NCBI GenBank assembly: GCA_964346495.1
Contig: CAYFUW010000002.1
Location: 1 to 64,000, forward strand
From: JBGZFC01 sp964346495
GTDB taxonomy: Bacteria > Bacteroidota > Bacteroidia > Bacteroidales > Dysgonomonadaceae
Reading direction: 5' to 3'
Length of the DNA: 64,000 bases
This document shows positions 16,715-25,777 of the stretch, piece after piece (positions within the stretch are counted from its first letter, which is position 1; each line of letters begins with the position of its first letter). A program made the translations under genes and the position numbers. Under the pieces are notes generated by a model. The model saw only the letters and a list, made by a program, of their open reading frames with translations. It did no database searches and was not told the origin of the DNA.

Positions 16715-17704
16715 TTATTTCAAACCATAATTTTCTTCTATTCCATCCATAATTTCAAACAATTCGTCAAGCGTATTTGCTCGCAACATGGCTATACGTG
16801 TAGGTTTGAAGTCGGGGATTCCCTTGAAAATTGGCGAAGCTGCTAAATGGCGACGACTGTGCAAAATTCCGCGTCGCTCATCTAATCGACTCACACTTTG
16901 ATTAATTTGTTGTTTCAATACATTTAGATACCACGAGAAGGGTTCTTTTGAGAGCTCTTCTCCTGTTTCAAGGTAATATTTTATTTCCCGAAAAACCCAT
17001 GGTGCACCAAAAGATGCACGACCGACCATCACCGCATCGACACCTGTTTCATCGAAACGTTGCTTAGCGGTATGGGCTGAATCGATATCGCCGTTACCTA
17101 TAATGGGAATGTGCATTCTGGGATTGTTTTTCACTTCGCCGATAAGAGTCCAATCGGCTTGCCCGGTGTACATTTGTGCACGTGTTCGACCATGAATCGT
17201 GAGAGCAGCAATACCACAATCTTGTAATTGTTCGGCTAGCGAAACAATAATTTTTGAGTTATCGTCCCATCCCAATCGGGTTTTCACGGTAACAGGCTTT
17301 TTTACAGCTTTTACTACTTTTTCGGTAATTTCAAGCATCAATTCAGGCGTTTTTAACATTCCTGAACCGGCACCTTTTCCGGCAACTTTCCTAACGGGAC
17401 AACCGAAATTTATATCGATAATTTCCGGGTCGGCTTCTTCGCAAATCTTGGCGGCTTCGACCATTGCATCAACATCGCGCCCATAAATTTGAATAGCAAC
17501 AGGACGTTCATCATCACTTAATATCAGTTTTTCCTTGGTCTTTTTTACATCACGAATAAGAGCGTCACTCGATACAAATTCGGTGTAAACCATATCGGCT
17601 CCGAATTGCTTACATAGCAAACGAAAACCAATATCGGTTACATCTTCCATCGGTGCAAGAAAAACCGGATGTTTTGAAGTAAATTCTATATTGCCTATTT
17701 TCAT
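16715..17704 (-). CDS. dusB: tRNA-dihydrouridine synthase B
   Basis: An FMN- and NADPH-dependent enzyme that reduces a uridine in the tRNA D loop. The 329-residue TIM-barrel protein shows APMEDVTDIGFRLLCKQFGA at the N-terminus, INFGCPVRKVAGKGAGSGML with the catalytic cysteine (near residue 99), VTVKTRLGWDD and LTIHGRTRAQMYTGQADW, followed by the phosphate-binding GNGDIDS and VMVGRASFGAPW. The C-terminal helical tRNA-binding domain is complete. The 114-bp spacer upstream carries a short TTTAACCCCCTGCCCCCCTA word of the kind seen in other spacers. Confidence 0.94.
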   Translation of the reverse strand: MKIGNIEFTSKHPVFLAPMEDVTDIGFRLLCKQFGADMVYTEFVSSDALIRDVKKTKEKLILSDDERPVAIQIYGRDVDAMVEAAKICEEADPEIIDINFGCPVRKVAGKGAGSGMLKTPELMLEITEKVVKAVKKPVTVKTRLGWDDNSKIIVSLAEQLQDCGIAALTIHGRTRAQMYTGQADWTLIGEVKNNPRMHIPIIGNGDIDSAHTAKQRFDETGVDAVMVGRASFGAPWVFREIKYYLETGEELSKEPFSWYLNVLKQQINQSVSRLDERRGILHSRRHLAASPIFKGIPDFKPTRIAMLRANTLDELFEIMDGIEENYGLK

Positions 17705-17818
17705 TGTATTTTAACCCCCTGCCCCCCTAAAGGGGTAAATGCGGAAAACACTAAATTTCTACACATATAAAATTAAGGACTTAGCAATTTCGTCAGCGTG
17801 CTTAGTGTGAGAAAAAGT

Positions 17819-18181
17819 TTATTTCTCCAAAAACGCTTTACTATACTCTTCTTCATTAAACCCCACCAACACGAAGTCTTCAGTTACAACAATCGGGCGT
17901 TTTACCAACATACCATTGCCTGCCAAAAGTTTTATCAACTCTTCTCTCGATGCGGTTTTCACAACATCTTTCAGATTATTTTGACGATAAACCTGACCCG
18001 AAGTATTAAAGAACTTCTGAACCGAAACACCGCTTTTGTCAATCCACGCAGACAACTCTTCGGCAGTTGGATTATTTTCTACAATATGACGAACATCAAC
18101 TTCAATATTATTACTCTCGAGCCATTTGGCTGCTTTGCGACAAGTGCCACAAGGTGGATATTGTATAAATAATGGTTTCAT
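17819..18181 (-). CDS. Spx/ArsC-family thioredoxin-fold protein
   Basis: The 120-residue thioredoxin-like protein has the redox motif CGTC at residues 11-14 (IQYPPCGTCRKAAKWLESN) and the family arginine-proline turn LVKRPIVV late in the sequence. It resembles the arsenate reductase/Spx/MgsR group, which includes true arsenate reductases, RNA-polymerase-binding regulators and uncharacterised YffB-type proteins. No arsenic genes are nearby, so a resistance role is not supported. Confidence 0.85.
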   Translation of the reverse strand: MKPLFIQYPPCGTCRKAAKWLESNNIEVDVRHIVENNPTAEELSAWIDKSGVSVQKFFNTSGQVYRQNNLKDVVKTASREELIKLLAGNGMLVKRPIVVTEDFVLVGFNEEEYSKAFLEK

Positions 18182-18288
18182 ATTTTATTATTTTTTATGT
18201 CTCTCGCATAGAACGTAATATAATTGCACAAAAACCTTGCGAACTTAGCGATTCCCTTAGCGAGCTTGGCGAGAAACTAAAACCAAAC

Positions 18289-20316
18289 CTACAATTTAAT
18301 CTCTATATTATTCATTCTAAGCGGAGTTACTTTCGATTCAGGATTGGCTTGTCTTATCGAAACCCGATGATATTCACTGCCACCTCTCAACTGAACTTGC
18401 GATAATTTCATTCTATGTAATGTCCACTCCTTTAACGGTTCTATTCCCCAGGTAATCTCTTTATCAAATCCGCTATAAAATTTTACTACAAGCTGATTAT
18501 TACCCTCTTTCAACGGCAAAAGGACAATCTCTTTCTGATTTTTTATACGTTTGGGCGAAAAATGAGCCGTGATATATTCCCCGTTTAAAAGAATATAAAC
18601 CGCGTTTCCGCTTTCTATCTCAACTGCTATTGTTTGTGGTTTTGTTGACTCAATTTCTTGCAACAAAACAAAACTACTTTTAGGAATTATCGCTTCAGTA
18701 TGAGACTCTTCGTAATTGAAATCCGAAACTAATTTAAAGTTTTTATCAGCTTTAGCATCAACATACTCAATACCTTCCTCTTCTACATTTCCAAAAACAC
18801 CCCGACCATGTTTTCTGTACAGATTTCCCCATTTTAAACTATTTCTATCAAGCATCTGTTTTTCAGATGATTCAGCCAATAAAGTAATTTCCTGTTTATT
18901 ACCATTGATATCTACTTCTATATTCTCTCCCTTTTCGGAATCTGTGAAAATAATTTCGGGCAACATAGAGCGTTTATTGTAACGTAAAAACCAATCGTAT
19001 CCGATTAAACTTTTGTATCCACAATAGTAGTTAAGACTAGAATGACCGAAAACAGCTGTTGAGTTTTGTGGCGTGAGAGATACGACTCCTGACAAAATAG
19101 TTTCTGGTTTTACATCGAAACCGACTGCTTTAAACACAGTAAATGGCGATTCGCCACGAGATGCATTTAGTTGCGAAACCTCTGCTTTAAAAGATTTAGA
19201 ATTCGACAGTTCTTTAAATCGTGACTCCTCTCCTTTCGGAACAAAGAAATATAATTCATTACCTTTAGCTGTTACATTAAATCCATGAAAAGGTGTGTGA
19301 AACGGATTTGCAGTTGTGCCGTAAATGGCTTCGGAATTGGCTTTTATCCATTTTCCCATCTCCAAAAGCACATCGCGTTCGAACTCAACAACCGAACCAT
19401 CGCCACGCGGTCCAATATTGAGTAGATAATTTCCTCCGCGACTGATAACTTGTATCAAACTTGCTATTTTCTCGTCAACTTTATCTTGTACACTTCCGCG
19501 TTCTTGCCACGAACGATAGCCCCACGTTTCGTTGAACATTGATGCAGCGGTTTGCCACGGGATATCGAGTTTGTAATCGGGATATTCGTTATCAGCCATA
19601 ACAGCAAAATCGACATAATCGTTACCCAAGCGTCCGCTAATCATACATTGTGGTTGCAAACGATTAACCAATTCGTACAATCCTTTGCTTTGCTCAGGTG
19701 TGAGCGAACCCATATCGAACCAAATTTCAGAAATATCGCCGTAATTGGTCATTATCTCTTCCACCTGTTTTTTATTAAATTCGTAATGCTCATCGGTCAA
19801 TGGGTCGGCATTGTGACTCGAAATAGGATAAGCGTGCGGAAAGTGCCAATCGATAAGAGAGTAGTAAACAGCGAAATCGATTCCACCTCTTTTACACGCA
19901 TCGGCTAACTCCTTCATCAAATCTCTTCCGTAGGGTGTAGCATCCACAATATTGAAATCGGTATATTGTGAGTGATACATGCAAAACCCATCGTGATGTT
20001 TCGATGTAAATACGATTGAGCGCATTCCGGCATCTTTTGCCAACTGTACAATTTCATCCGGATTCCAATTTGTCGGATTAAATTGTTTTGCCGTATTGCC
20101 GTACCAATCGCTAAAAATTCCGGCAAACGACTGAATCTGCTCACTATAGCCACGTTCCACGGGTTTGCCATCGTAAACTCCACCATACACAGAGTATAGT
20201 CCGAAGTGGATGAACATTGAGAACTTTTGGTCGAGCCATTTTTGCGACGGTTTTTGTTGTGCAGAAACAAACAATACGCATAGCAAAAGCGAGATAATAA
20301 CTTTTATTTTTTTCAT
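18289..20316 (-). CDS. Alpha-L-fucosidase, GH29
   Basis: The 675-residue exported enzyme removes alpha-linked fucose from glycans. A signal peptide (MKKIKVIISLLLCVLFVSAQ) is followed by the GH29 barrel: WLDQKFSMFIHFGLYSVYGG, VFTSKHHDGFCMYHSQYTDF, the histidine-rich IDWHFPHAYP, and the catalytic aspartate in SEIWFDMGSL (near residue 200). GNYLLNIGPRGDGSV closes the barrel. The last 250 residues form beta-rich domains that may bind carbohydrate. The ATG at 20316 is chosen because it starts the signal peptide exactly. An earlier in-frame start would translate a family E repeat. There is no close partner gene. Confidence 0.93.
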   Translation of the reverse strand: MKKIKVIISLLLCVLFVSAQQKPSQKWLDQKFSMFIHFGLYSVYGGVYDGKPVERGYSEQIQSFAGIFSDWYGNTAKQFNPTNWNPDEIVQLAKDAGMRSIVFTSKHHDGFCMYHSQYTDFNIVDATPYGRDLMKELADACKRGGIDFAVYYSLIDWHFPHAYPISSHNADPLTDEHYEFNKKQVEEIMTNYGDISEIWFDMGSLTPEQSKGLYELVNRLQPQCMISGRLGNDYVDFAVMADNEYPDYKLDIPWQTAASMFNETWGYRSWQERGSVQDKVDEKIASLIQVISRGGNYLLNIGPRGDGSVVEFERDVLLEMGKWIKANSEAIYGTTANPFHTPFHGFNVTAKGNELYFFVPKGEESRFKELSNSKSFKAEVSQLNASRGESPFTVFKAVGFDVKPETILSGVVSLTPQNSTAVFGHSSLNYYCGYKSLIGYDWFLRYNKRSMLPEIIFTDSEKGENIEVDINGNKQEITLLAESSEKQMLDRNSLKWGNLYRKHGRGVFGNVEEEGIEYVDAKADKNFKLVSDFNYEESHTEAIIPKSSFVLLQEIESTKPQTIAVEIESGNAVYILLNGEYITAHFSPKRIKNQKEIVLLPLKEGNNQLVVKFYSGFDKEITWGIEPLKEWTLHRMKLSQVQLRGGSEYHRVSIRQANPESKVTPLRMNNIEIKL

Positions 20317-20324
20317 ATTTATAT

Positions 20325-20393
20325 TTTTTAGAAACAAGACACAAGATACAAGACAAAAAGAGCAAAGAACAAGGAGCAAAGACTTTTTGGATG
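20325..20393 (+). repeat. Family E word repeat, inverted partner of 24331-24413
   Basis: It reads AGACACAAGATACAAGAC, then GAGCAAAGAACAAGGAGC, and ends AAGACTTTTTGGATG. The region 24331-24413 holds the same words in inverse orientation, including the identical end. Confidence 0.8.
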
Positions 20394-20472
20394 CACTTAC
20401 TACCAAAGCTAATAGTCTGTGAAATAGACTATTCACTTATTTCAAAAAGACAGAAATAACAAATATCACAGT

Positions 20473-20496
20473 GTCGGAGAGATTTGTAATCCCGAC
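20473..20496. repeat. Family I 24-bp repeat, copy 2
   Basis: This is the inverse of copy 1 (23/24 matches), with the same GTCGG...CCGAC ends. Confidence 0.8.
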
Positions 20497-20524
20497 ATTT
20501 TAAATTTGTTTTTATAGAATGAAT

Positions 20525-20585
20525 GTAGAGACGTGGCATGTTGAAGTAGGGCGTAAATCCCGACTCGTCGGGACTACGTCTCTAC
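20525..20585. repeat. Family A palindrome, complete copy
   Basis: The perfect 10-bp ends GTAGAGACGT and ACGTCTCTAC enclose a second hairpin, CCCGAC-TC-GTCGGG. This is the best-formed copy of the family in the window. Confidence 0.85.
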
Positions 20586-20646
20586 AAAGATATAATGATA
20601 GGGATGACCAATCATCAACCCAACTACAAAGTTAACAGCCAATCAG

Positions 20647-21960
20647 TTACTGTTGACTTTTATGCAACATCTCCAAACGCTCTTTCAGTAGTGGGAACTG
20701 ACTTCTCGGTGTAAGAGACACGCAAATACGCAACGCTTCGTGACGAAGGCTTCCGGTAGCTTTAAGTGTGATAGCACACATACCGTATTGAAGCATCAGT
20801 TTAATCAATTCGCCACTATCCAAATCTTTATATGCAACCGTAAAGTAAAATCCGTCGGCAATATCATCGTCTCCGTCTTTGTCATATACGATATGGAAAC
20901 CGTTGTCAAGGAACATTTTTTTCATCTCCTCTGCTTTACGTCCATACTCCATCACCCCATCGCGGAAGTTGTAATCGCCATCGTTTGTAGCCTTAAGCAT
21001 TGCAGCCAATCCCCATTGTGCAGAGTGTGTAACTCCTGCAGACAGAGCATATAACGACGCTGAAATCACCGCATCGCCAAAACGTGTACGACCAAATGAT
21101 TCTTCCAAATCGGGATATTCTCTTTCGAAAAGTTTATCTGACATTATCAAAATACCAACACGCTGTCCGGCATAGCTAAACACTTTTGAACTTGCCAAAG
21201 TAAGCATGTAGTTGTCGGTATATTTAGCTACAGTTGGTTGATATGGCGGTTCTCCCGGACGAGAATAATCTTTACGGAAATCCATTCCGAAGTACGCCAG
21301 GTCTTCTATAACAATTACATCGTATTTGTTTGCCATTTCGCCGATAATGCGCAGCTCCTCATCTGTGAGACATTGCCAGGTCGGGTTGTTGGGATTAGAA
21401 TAGAGTATTGAACAAAACTCGCCTGTACTTAGATAGCTCTCTAATTTTTCTCTCAATTTTGCTCCGCGATACTCGTACAAGTCGAAAGTTGCGTACGGTT
21501 GACGCAAGATGCGACATTGCAATTTATTAAGTCCGAATCCGGGGTCAATAAACAGTGTTCCTTTTGCACGGTTGTTGTGTGTACGATTTGCTACTAAGAA
21601 AGAAGCAAAAAGCCCTTGCATTGAACCAACTGTAGGAACACAGCTTCGTGGCATTACATCAATATCGAGAAACAGTTTTACAAAGCGTGATGCTTCATAT
21701 TTTAGTTCAGGTAGTCCGTCCAGGTTTGGATAAACTGCTGCCACACCTTCACGCAACTTTTCTATCTCTTTATTGATACCGATTTCGGGTGCCGACAATC
21801 CCGGAACACCCATCTCCATACGTACAAATTTTGTATCACTCTCTTTTTCAAGACGATTTGCAATAGCTACCGTATCGCGAATAGACGCTAAACCTAAATC
21901 GGCAATATGTAAATCATCCAAATGTTTTTTAATAATGCTATCTGATATAGGAAAACTCAT
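20647..21960 (-). CDS. PLP-dependent aminotransferase, class I/II fold
   Basis: The 437-residue fold-type I aminotransferase shows NPNNPTWQCLTDEEL, the aspartate-tyrosine pair VIEDLAYFGMD and the PLP-binding lysine in LASSKVFSYAGQRVGIL (near residue 258). The arginine in the C-terminal half (EALRICVSLTPR) would bind the substrate carboxylate. The amino acid used is not evident. It follows an ADP-forming acyl-CoA synthetase by 49 bp on the same strand. That pairing suggests amino-acid fermentation: amino acid to 2-oxo acid, oxidation elsewhere to acyl-CoA, then ATP formation. Confidence 0.9.
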   Translation of the reverse strand: MSFPISDSIIKKHLDDLHIADLGLASIRDTVAIANRLEKESDTKFVRMEMGVPGLSAPEIGINKEIEKLREGVAAVYPNLDGLPELKYEASRFVKLFLDIDVMPRSCVPTVGSMQGLFASFLVANRTHNNRAKGTLFIDPGFGLNKLQCRILRQPYATFDLYEYRGAKLREKLESYLSTGEFCSILYSNPNNPTWQCLTDEELRIIGEMANKYDVIVIEDLAYFGMDFRKDYSRPGEPPYQPTVAKYTDNYMLTLASSKVFSYAGQRVGILIMSDKLFEREYPDLEESFGRTRFGDAVISASLYALSAGVTHSAQWGLAAMLKATNDGDYNFRDGVMEYGRKAEEMKKMFLDNGFHIVYDKDGDDDIADGFYFTVAYKDLDSGELIKLMLQYGMCAITLKATGSLRHEALRICVSLTPRSQFPLLKERLEMLHKSQQ

Positions 21961-22009
21961 TGTATTATAATATTTTTAGTTTATTATTTACTTTAAATTA
22001 TCAATTCTA

Positions 22010-24061
22010 TTAATTGTCAGACATTCTAACAATAATATCTACAGCCGACAATCGACTTCCTCTACCCATCAACGGATTGATATCCATCTCCTCAATTTCA
22101 GGTGCGATTGATAAAAGAGCCGATATTTTACATAACGTTTCTGCAATAACATTTTCGTCAACACCCTCTTTTCCGCGTACTCCTTTTATAATCGGGTAAG
22201 ATTTGAGTGAACGAATCATTTTCAGTGCCTCTTCGTGGCTGATTGGTGCAAGGTTGCTTTGAATATCTTTCATCACCTCAACAAAGATACCGCCCAAGCC
22301 GCATGTAATCAAGTGACCGAAATCTCCTTCACGTTTCACACCGATAAGAATTTCTACTCCGCTCTCCATTTGCGAAATCTGAACTCCTTGTGCTCCATCA
22401 ATCTTCATAAGTTTTGCGAAATTAGCTTTCACTTCCTCTTCCGATTGAACGTTAAGTATAACTCCTCCTGCCTCAGATTTGTGTGCCAATCCAACAACTT
22501 TCATCACAACAGGGAAACCTATTTCATTTGCAGCTTCCACAGCCTCTGCTTCCGAACCAACAAGACACTCTTGCGGACGTGTGATTCCGACCAAATCCAA
22601 AAGTTCTAATGCAAGCGAAGTATCGAGCATTCCTTTTTTACCGGCGAGCATCGATTTTATTTTATCTGCGGCAGGCAGCTCTATCTCTTTGTCTTGTTTT
22701 GGCAGTTCGGTATTATAAACTCTTGCCAATGCGCGAGCAAATGCAACTTCATCATCAAAGAATATACCTCCGGCATCAACAAAATCTTGCATCTCTTTTT
22801 TGCAATTAATGACTGAAGGCATAATAGCGTAAACAGGTTTTTTGCATTTTTTCTGTTGCTCACGAATAACAGCGTAAGCATCCTCAGTAGTAGTCAAGCC
22901 CGGACTTCCGAAAATTACAACTATTCCGTCAATCATATCCAAATCGTTTTCGCATGTAATGATAGATTTTTCCAATTGCTCGGCAGTGCCTGTTGCAAGA
23001 ATATCGATAGGATTTGCAGCCGATGAGCCATCGAAAAGTTCAGACAGAAGTTTCTCTGTTTTATCTGCAGGAAGTGGTGGTACAGATAGTCCGCCATGTG
23101 CCAAAGCATCGGTAAGCATTACTGCCGGACCGCCGGCGTGTGTGATAATTGCAATATTTTTTCCTTTTAACGGCGGATGTTGCAACACTGCTCCAACTGT
23201 TGACAACTCTTCACGACTGAAACAACGAACCACTCCCGATTTACGGAAAAGCGCATCTACAGCCGAGTCTGAATTAAGCATCGCTCCCGTGTGTGAAGCG
23301 GCTGCTCTACCACCATCATCTGATGTTCCCGATTTAACTGCTGCAATTCGGCAACCTTTTTCGCTTAGCGAACGAGCGTGTTTTTTAAACAGCTCCGGTT
23401 TAGCGATTGTCTCCATATAAAGAAGTAGTGTTCTTGATGAGTTTTCATCAAAAGTTTCATCATTGTGAGCCAAAACTTCTTCAACTCCTGTTTGTGCACC
23501 GTTACCAACTGAATATACAGCATTGAAAGGCAAACCTTTGCTGATAGCCGTTTCCATAATAAAAACTGCCGTTGCACCCGAACCCGAAAGCAATTCACAA
23601 CCGCCTTGTTTCAAGTTTGGTATTGGACGGGTAAACACCGATTGATGATTTGTATTCATCACACCAATACAGTTAGGACCAATAAGGGTAGCTCCGTATT
23701 CATTTGCAAGCGACACCATTTTGTTCTCCAACGCTTTTCCCTCCTCTCCCATTTCTGAGAATCCTGCCGAAAGAACGATAATTCCTCTCGTACCTTTCTC
23801 CTTTACTAACGTTTCAATTGTAGGAACACAAAAACGTGCAGCAATAGCCAAAATAGCTAAATCTGTTTGCGGAAGGTCTTTTGCATCGGCATGGCATTTA
23901 ACGCCTTGTACCTCCGGCGACTTTGGATTTACTGCATAAATTTCACCTTTGAAAGTTCCGTTTAGAAGGTTTTGCAGAGCTCTACCGCCCGGTTTAGTAA
24001 CATCGTTTGATGCTCCAATTACTGCTATGGAATTTGGATTTGTTAATTGTGGTGTGATCAT
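22010..24061 (-). CDS. ADP-forming acyl-CoA synthetase, fused alpha-beta
   Basis: This enzyme turns acyl-CoA, ADP and phosphate into the free acid, CoA and ATP, a substrate-level ATP step of fermentation. The 683-residue protein joins a CoA-binding Rossmann domain (SIAVIGASNDVTKPGGRAL), succinyl-CoA synthetase-like domains with the phosphohistidine in RAAASHTGAML (near 256), and a C-terminal ATP-grasp domain (about 470-683; GFPVVMKVVGLAHKSEAGGV, and EIEEMDINPLM at the end). All parts are intact. It may take acetyl-, branched-chain or aryl-CoA; the neighbouring aminotransferase favours an amino-acid-derived acyl-CoA. Confidence 0.92.
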   Translation of the reverse strand: MITPQLTNPNSIAVIGASNDVTKPGGRALQNLLNGTFKGEIYAVNPKSPEVQGVKCHADAKDLPQTDLAILAIAARFCVPTIETLVKEKGTRGIIVLSAGFSEMGEEGKALENKMVSLANEYGATLIGPNCIGVMNTNHQSVFTRPIPNLKQGGCELLSGSGATAVFIMETAISKGLPFNAVYSVGNGAQTGVEEVLAHNDETFDENSSRTLLLYMETIAKPELFKKHARSLSEKGCRIAAVKSGTSDDGGRAAASHTGAMLNSDSAVDALFRKSGVVRCFSREELSTVGAVLQHPPLKGKNIAIITHAGGPAVMLTDALAHGGLSVPPLPADKTEKLLSELFDGSSAANPIDILATGTAEQLEKSIITCENDLDMIDGIVVIFGSPGLTTTEDAYAVIREQQKKCKKPVYAIMPSVINCKKEMQDFVDAGGIFFDDEVAFARALARVYNTELPKQDKEIELPAADKIKSMLAGKKGMLDTSLALELLDLVGITRPQECLVGSEAEAVEAANEIGFPVVMKVVGLAHKSEAGGVILNVQSEEEVKANFAKLMKIDGAQGVQISQMESGVEILIGVKREGDFGHLITCGLGGIFVEVMKDIQSNLAPISHEEALKMIRSLKSYPIIKGVRGKEGVDENVIAETLCKISALLSIAPEIEEMDINPLMGRGSRLSAVDIIVRMSDN

Positions 24062-24415
24062 TTTAAAATTTGATTTTTATGTTTTTATTATTGATTTTTC
24101 TTAAAAAAACTCTCCGTTAATTTTGACTTTATCATTTTTGAAGAGATGAAATCAGAAAGAACGGAACATTTAATATCTTATGTACAGCCTTTTGCAAAGA
24201 TAAACAATATATTTGAATGTGTCTTATTGTTTTTGTCTTTTACTAAGTGCGATTCGGCAAATTCTGAATGAAGTGAGAAATCTTATCTTTGGCTTTTGGC
24301 TATTAGCTATTAGCCCTTGGCGGACAATTACATCCAAAAAGTCTTTGTTCTTTGCTCCTTGCTCTTTTTTATCTTGTATCTTGTCTTGTATCTTGTGTCT
24401 TCTGTCTAAAAAAGA
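24062..24415. other. Spacer with family H, F and E words
   Basis: Holds a family H word (AATTCTGAATGAAGTGAG, 24260-24285), a family F run (TTTGGCTTTTGGCTATTAGC, about 24288-24320) and family E (24331-24413), which ends 2 nt before the permease stop codon. No gene is seen. Confidence 0.65.
24331..24413 (-). repeat. Family E word repeat, inverted copy
   Basis: On the minus strand it reads GACACAAGATACAAGAC and GAGCAAGGAGCAAAGAAC and ends AAGACTTTTTGGATG. This matches 20325-20393 with two of the internal words in exchanged order. It bounds the aminotransferase/acyl-CoA synthetase pair on its other side. Confidence 0.8.
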
Positions 24416-25738
24416 CTACTTATATTTCAACCATTTTATCATCTCTTTTATCGATGGTTTTTTACCGTACATCAATATTCCGACACGATAAATTTTTGCA
24501 GCTATCACGGAAATTCCGATAAATGTGCCATACAAGAGAACAACCGACAACAGCTTCTCCCACAACGGAATACCAAACGGAATACGCACCATCATAACAA
24601 TTGGCGATGTAAACGGTATTAGCGATGCCCAGAAAGCCAATGGACCATCGGGATTGGTAACACTATAGAAACCAGCGAAAAACGCGAACATTATAATGAT
24701 AGTAACAGGTGCCATAAATTGATTTGTATCTTCATCGCTATCTACCGCAGATGCAAACATTGCAAAAATAGATGCGTAAAGAACATAACCACCGATAAAG
24801 AAAATCAGAAAGAAAACGATAATCTCAAACCAATTAACACTCATAACAGTATTCAGAATCGCCTGAACATCAAAGTCTGACGACATGCCTGACATATCGG
24901 CTGTCATAGCTGCACTTGTCTGTTCGGGTGTAACGAAAAACATCGACAATCCTGTGAAAAGTCCGACCAATAATATTGCCCAGATAAGTAGCTGTGTTAT
25001 TCCAACCAACCCCACTCCTACAATTTTGCCAATCAACAACTTAACAGGTTTTAGCGATGAAACCATTACCTCTATAATACGGCTCTTTTTCTCTTCCAAA
25101 ACGCTCTGCATCACCATACTACCATACATCAGAATAAACATATATATAAGAATGGTAAATACCATGCCGATTATTGTTGCTACTTCTGTTGATGATTCCG
25201 AAACATTGCCATCCTCACCCCAGCGCAAAGTGCGTATAGAAACTTTTGACCCCTCTTCAACTATTTTGCGTACCTGACTAACAGCTTCTGCATTTACATT
25301 TTCAGATTGTGTGAGTTCGTCAAGTTTTTGTTGAGTAACCTTTTCACTTAAAGTACTTTCAACAAGTTGATGCAAATCTTGCGGTGCCTGTTTTTCTGAA
25401 GTGATAGAAACTGCACGCGGATTTTTGCTCAAATCATCGGTAATTTGCAAAATAGCGTAAAGTTCTTTTCCCAAACGCAATTGCGACTCCTCTTCATCAG
25501 CTTGCGACACTATTTGGAATTTGTATGTATCGGTTGACTCAAACAAATCTTGATATATTCCCGTGTTATCGATTATCGCGATATTTTTTTCGTTTCCATC
25601 GTCGAGCGTCGATAACCAAAGCGGGAAAAACGACAAAGCCACCATCAATATTGGTGATAGTATTGTCATTATAATAAAAGATTTTTTGCGAACGCGTGTC
25701 AAATATTCGCGTTGTATAACTAATCCTAAGGTGTTCAT
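24416..25738 (-). CDS. ABC-2 type permease, NatB-like
   Basis: The 440-residue membrane protein has one N-terminal helix (TRVRKKSFIIMTILSPILMVALSF, about 13-35), a large extracytoplasmic domain of about 150 residues, then a bundle of five or more helices from residue 180. This matches the ABC-2/NatB class of export permeases. The motif VLEEKKSRIIEVMVSSLKPVKLLIGK after the second helix is typical of the class. It follows the ATPase gene by 39 bp and forms a complete exporter with it. The substrate is unknown; NatAB of Bacillus expels sodium. Confidence 0.9.
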   Translation of the reverse strand: MNTLGLVIQREYLTRVRKKSFIIMTILSPILMVALSFFPLWLSTLDDGNEKNIAIIDNTGIYQDLFESTDTYKFQIVSQADEEESQLRLGKELYAILQITDDLSKNPRAVSITSEKQAPQDLHQLVESTLSEKVTQQKLDELTQSENVNAEAVSQVRKIVEEGSKVSIRTLRWGEDGNVSESSTEVATIIGMVFTILIYMFILMYGSMVMQSVLEEKKSRIIEVMVSSLKPVKLLIGKIVGVGLVGITQLLIWAILLVGLFTGLSMFFVTPEQTSAAMTADMSGMSSDFDVQAILNTVMSVNWFEIIVFFLIFFIGGYVLYASIFAMFASAVDSDEDTNQFMAPVTIIIMFAFFAGFYSVTNPDGPLAFWASLIPFTSPIVMMVRIPFGIPLWEKLLSVVLLYGTFIGISVIAAKIYRVGILMYGKKPSIKEMIKWLKYK

Positions 25739-25777
25739 AATTTGGAATTTATAGTTGCTTAGTCTGATTGTTTAAAT

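Larger units (their letters stand above)
20317..20646. other. Spacer made of family E, I and A repeats
   Basis: In order it holds family E (20325-20393), family I (20473-20496) and a complete family A palindrome (20525-20585). No gene is seen in it. Confidence 0.7.

Noticed and set aside
17819..18181. Arsenate resistance gene
   Set aside because: The CxxC (CGTC) protein fits the broader Spx/ArsC family, and no arsR, arsB or acr3 lies nearby.
20317..20436. 40-residue N-terminal extension of the GH29 enzyme
   Set aside because: It would translate a dispersed family E repeat, and the ATG at 20316 starts a perfect signal peptide.
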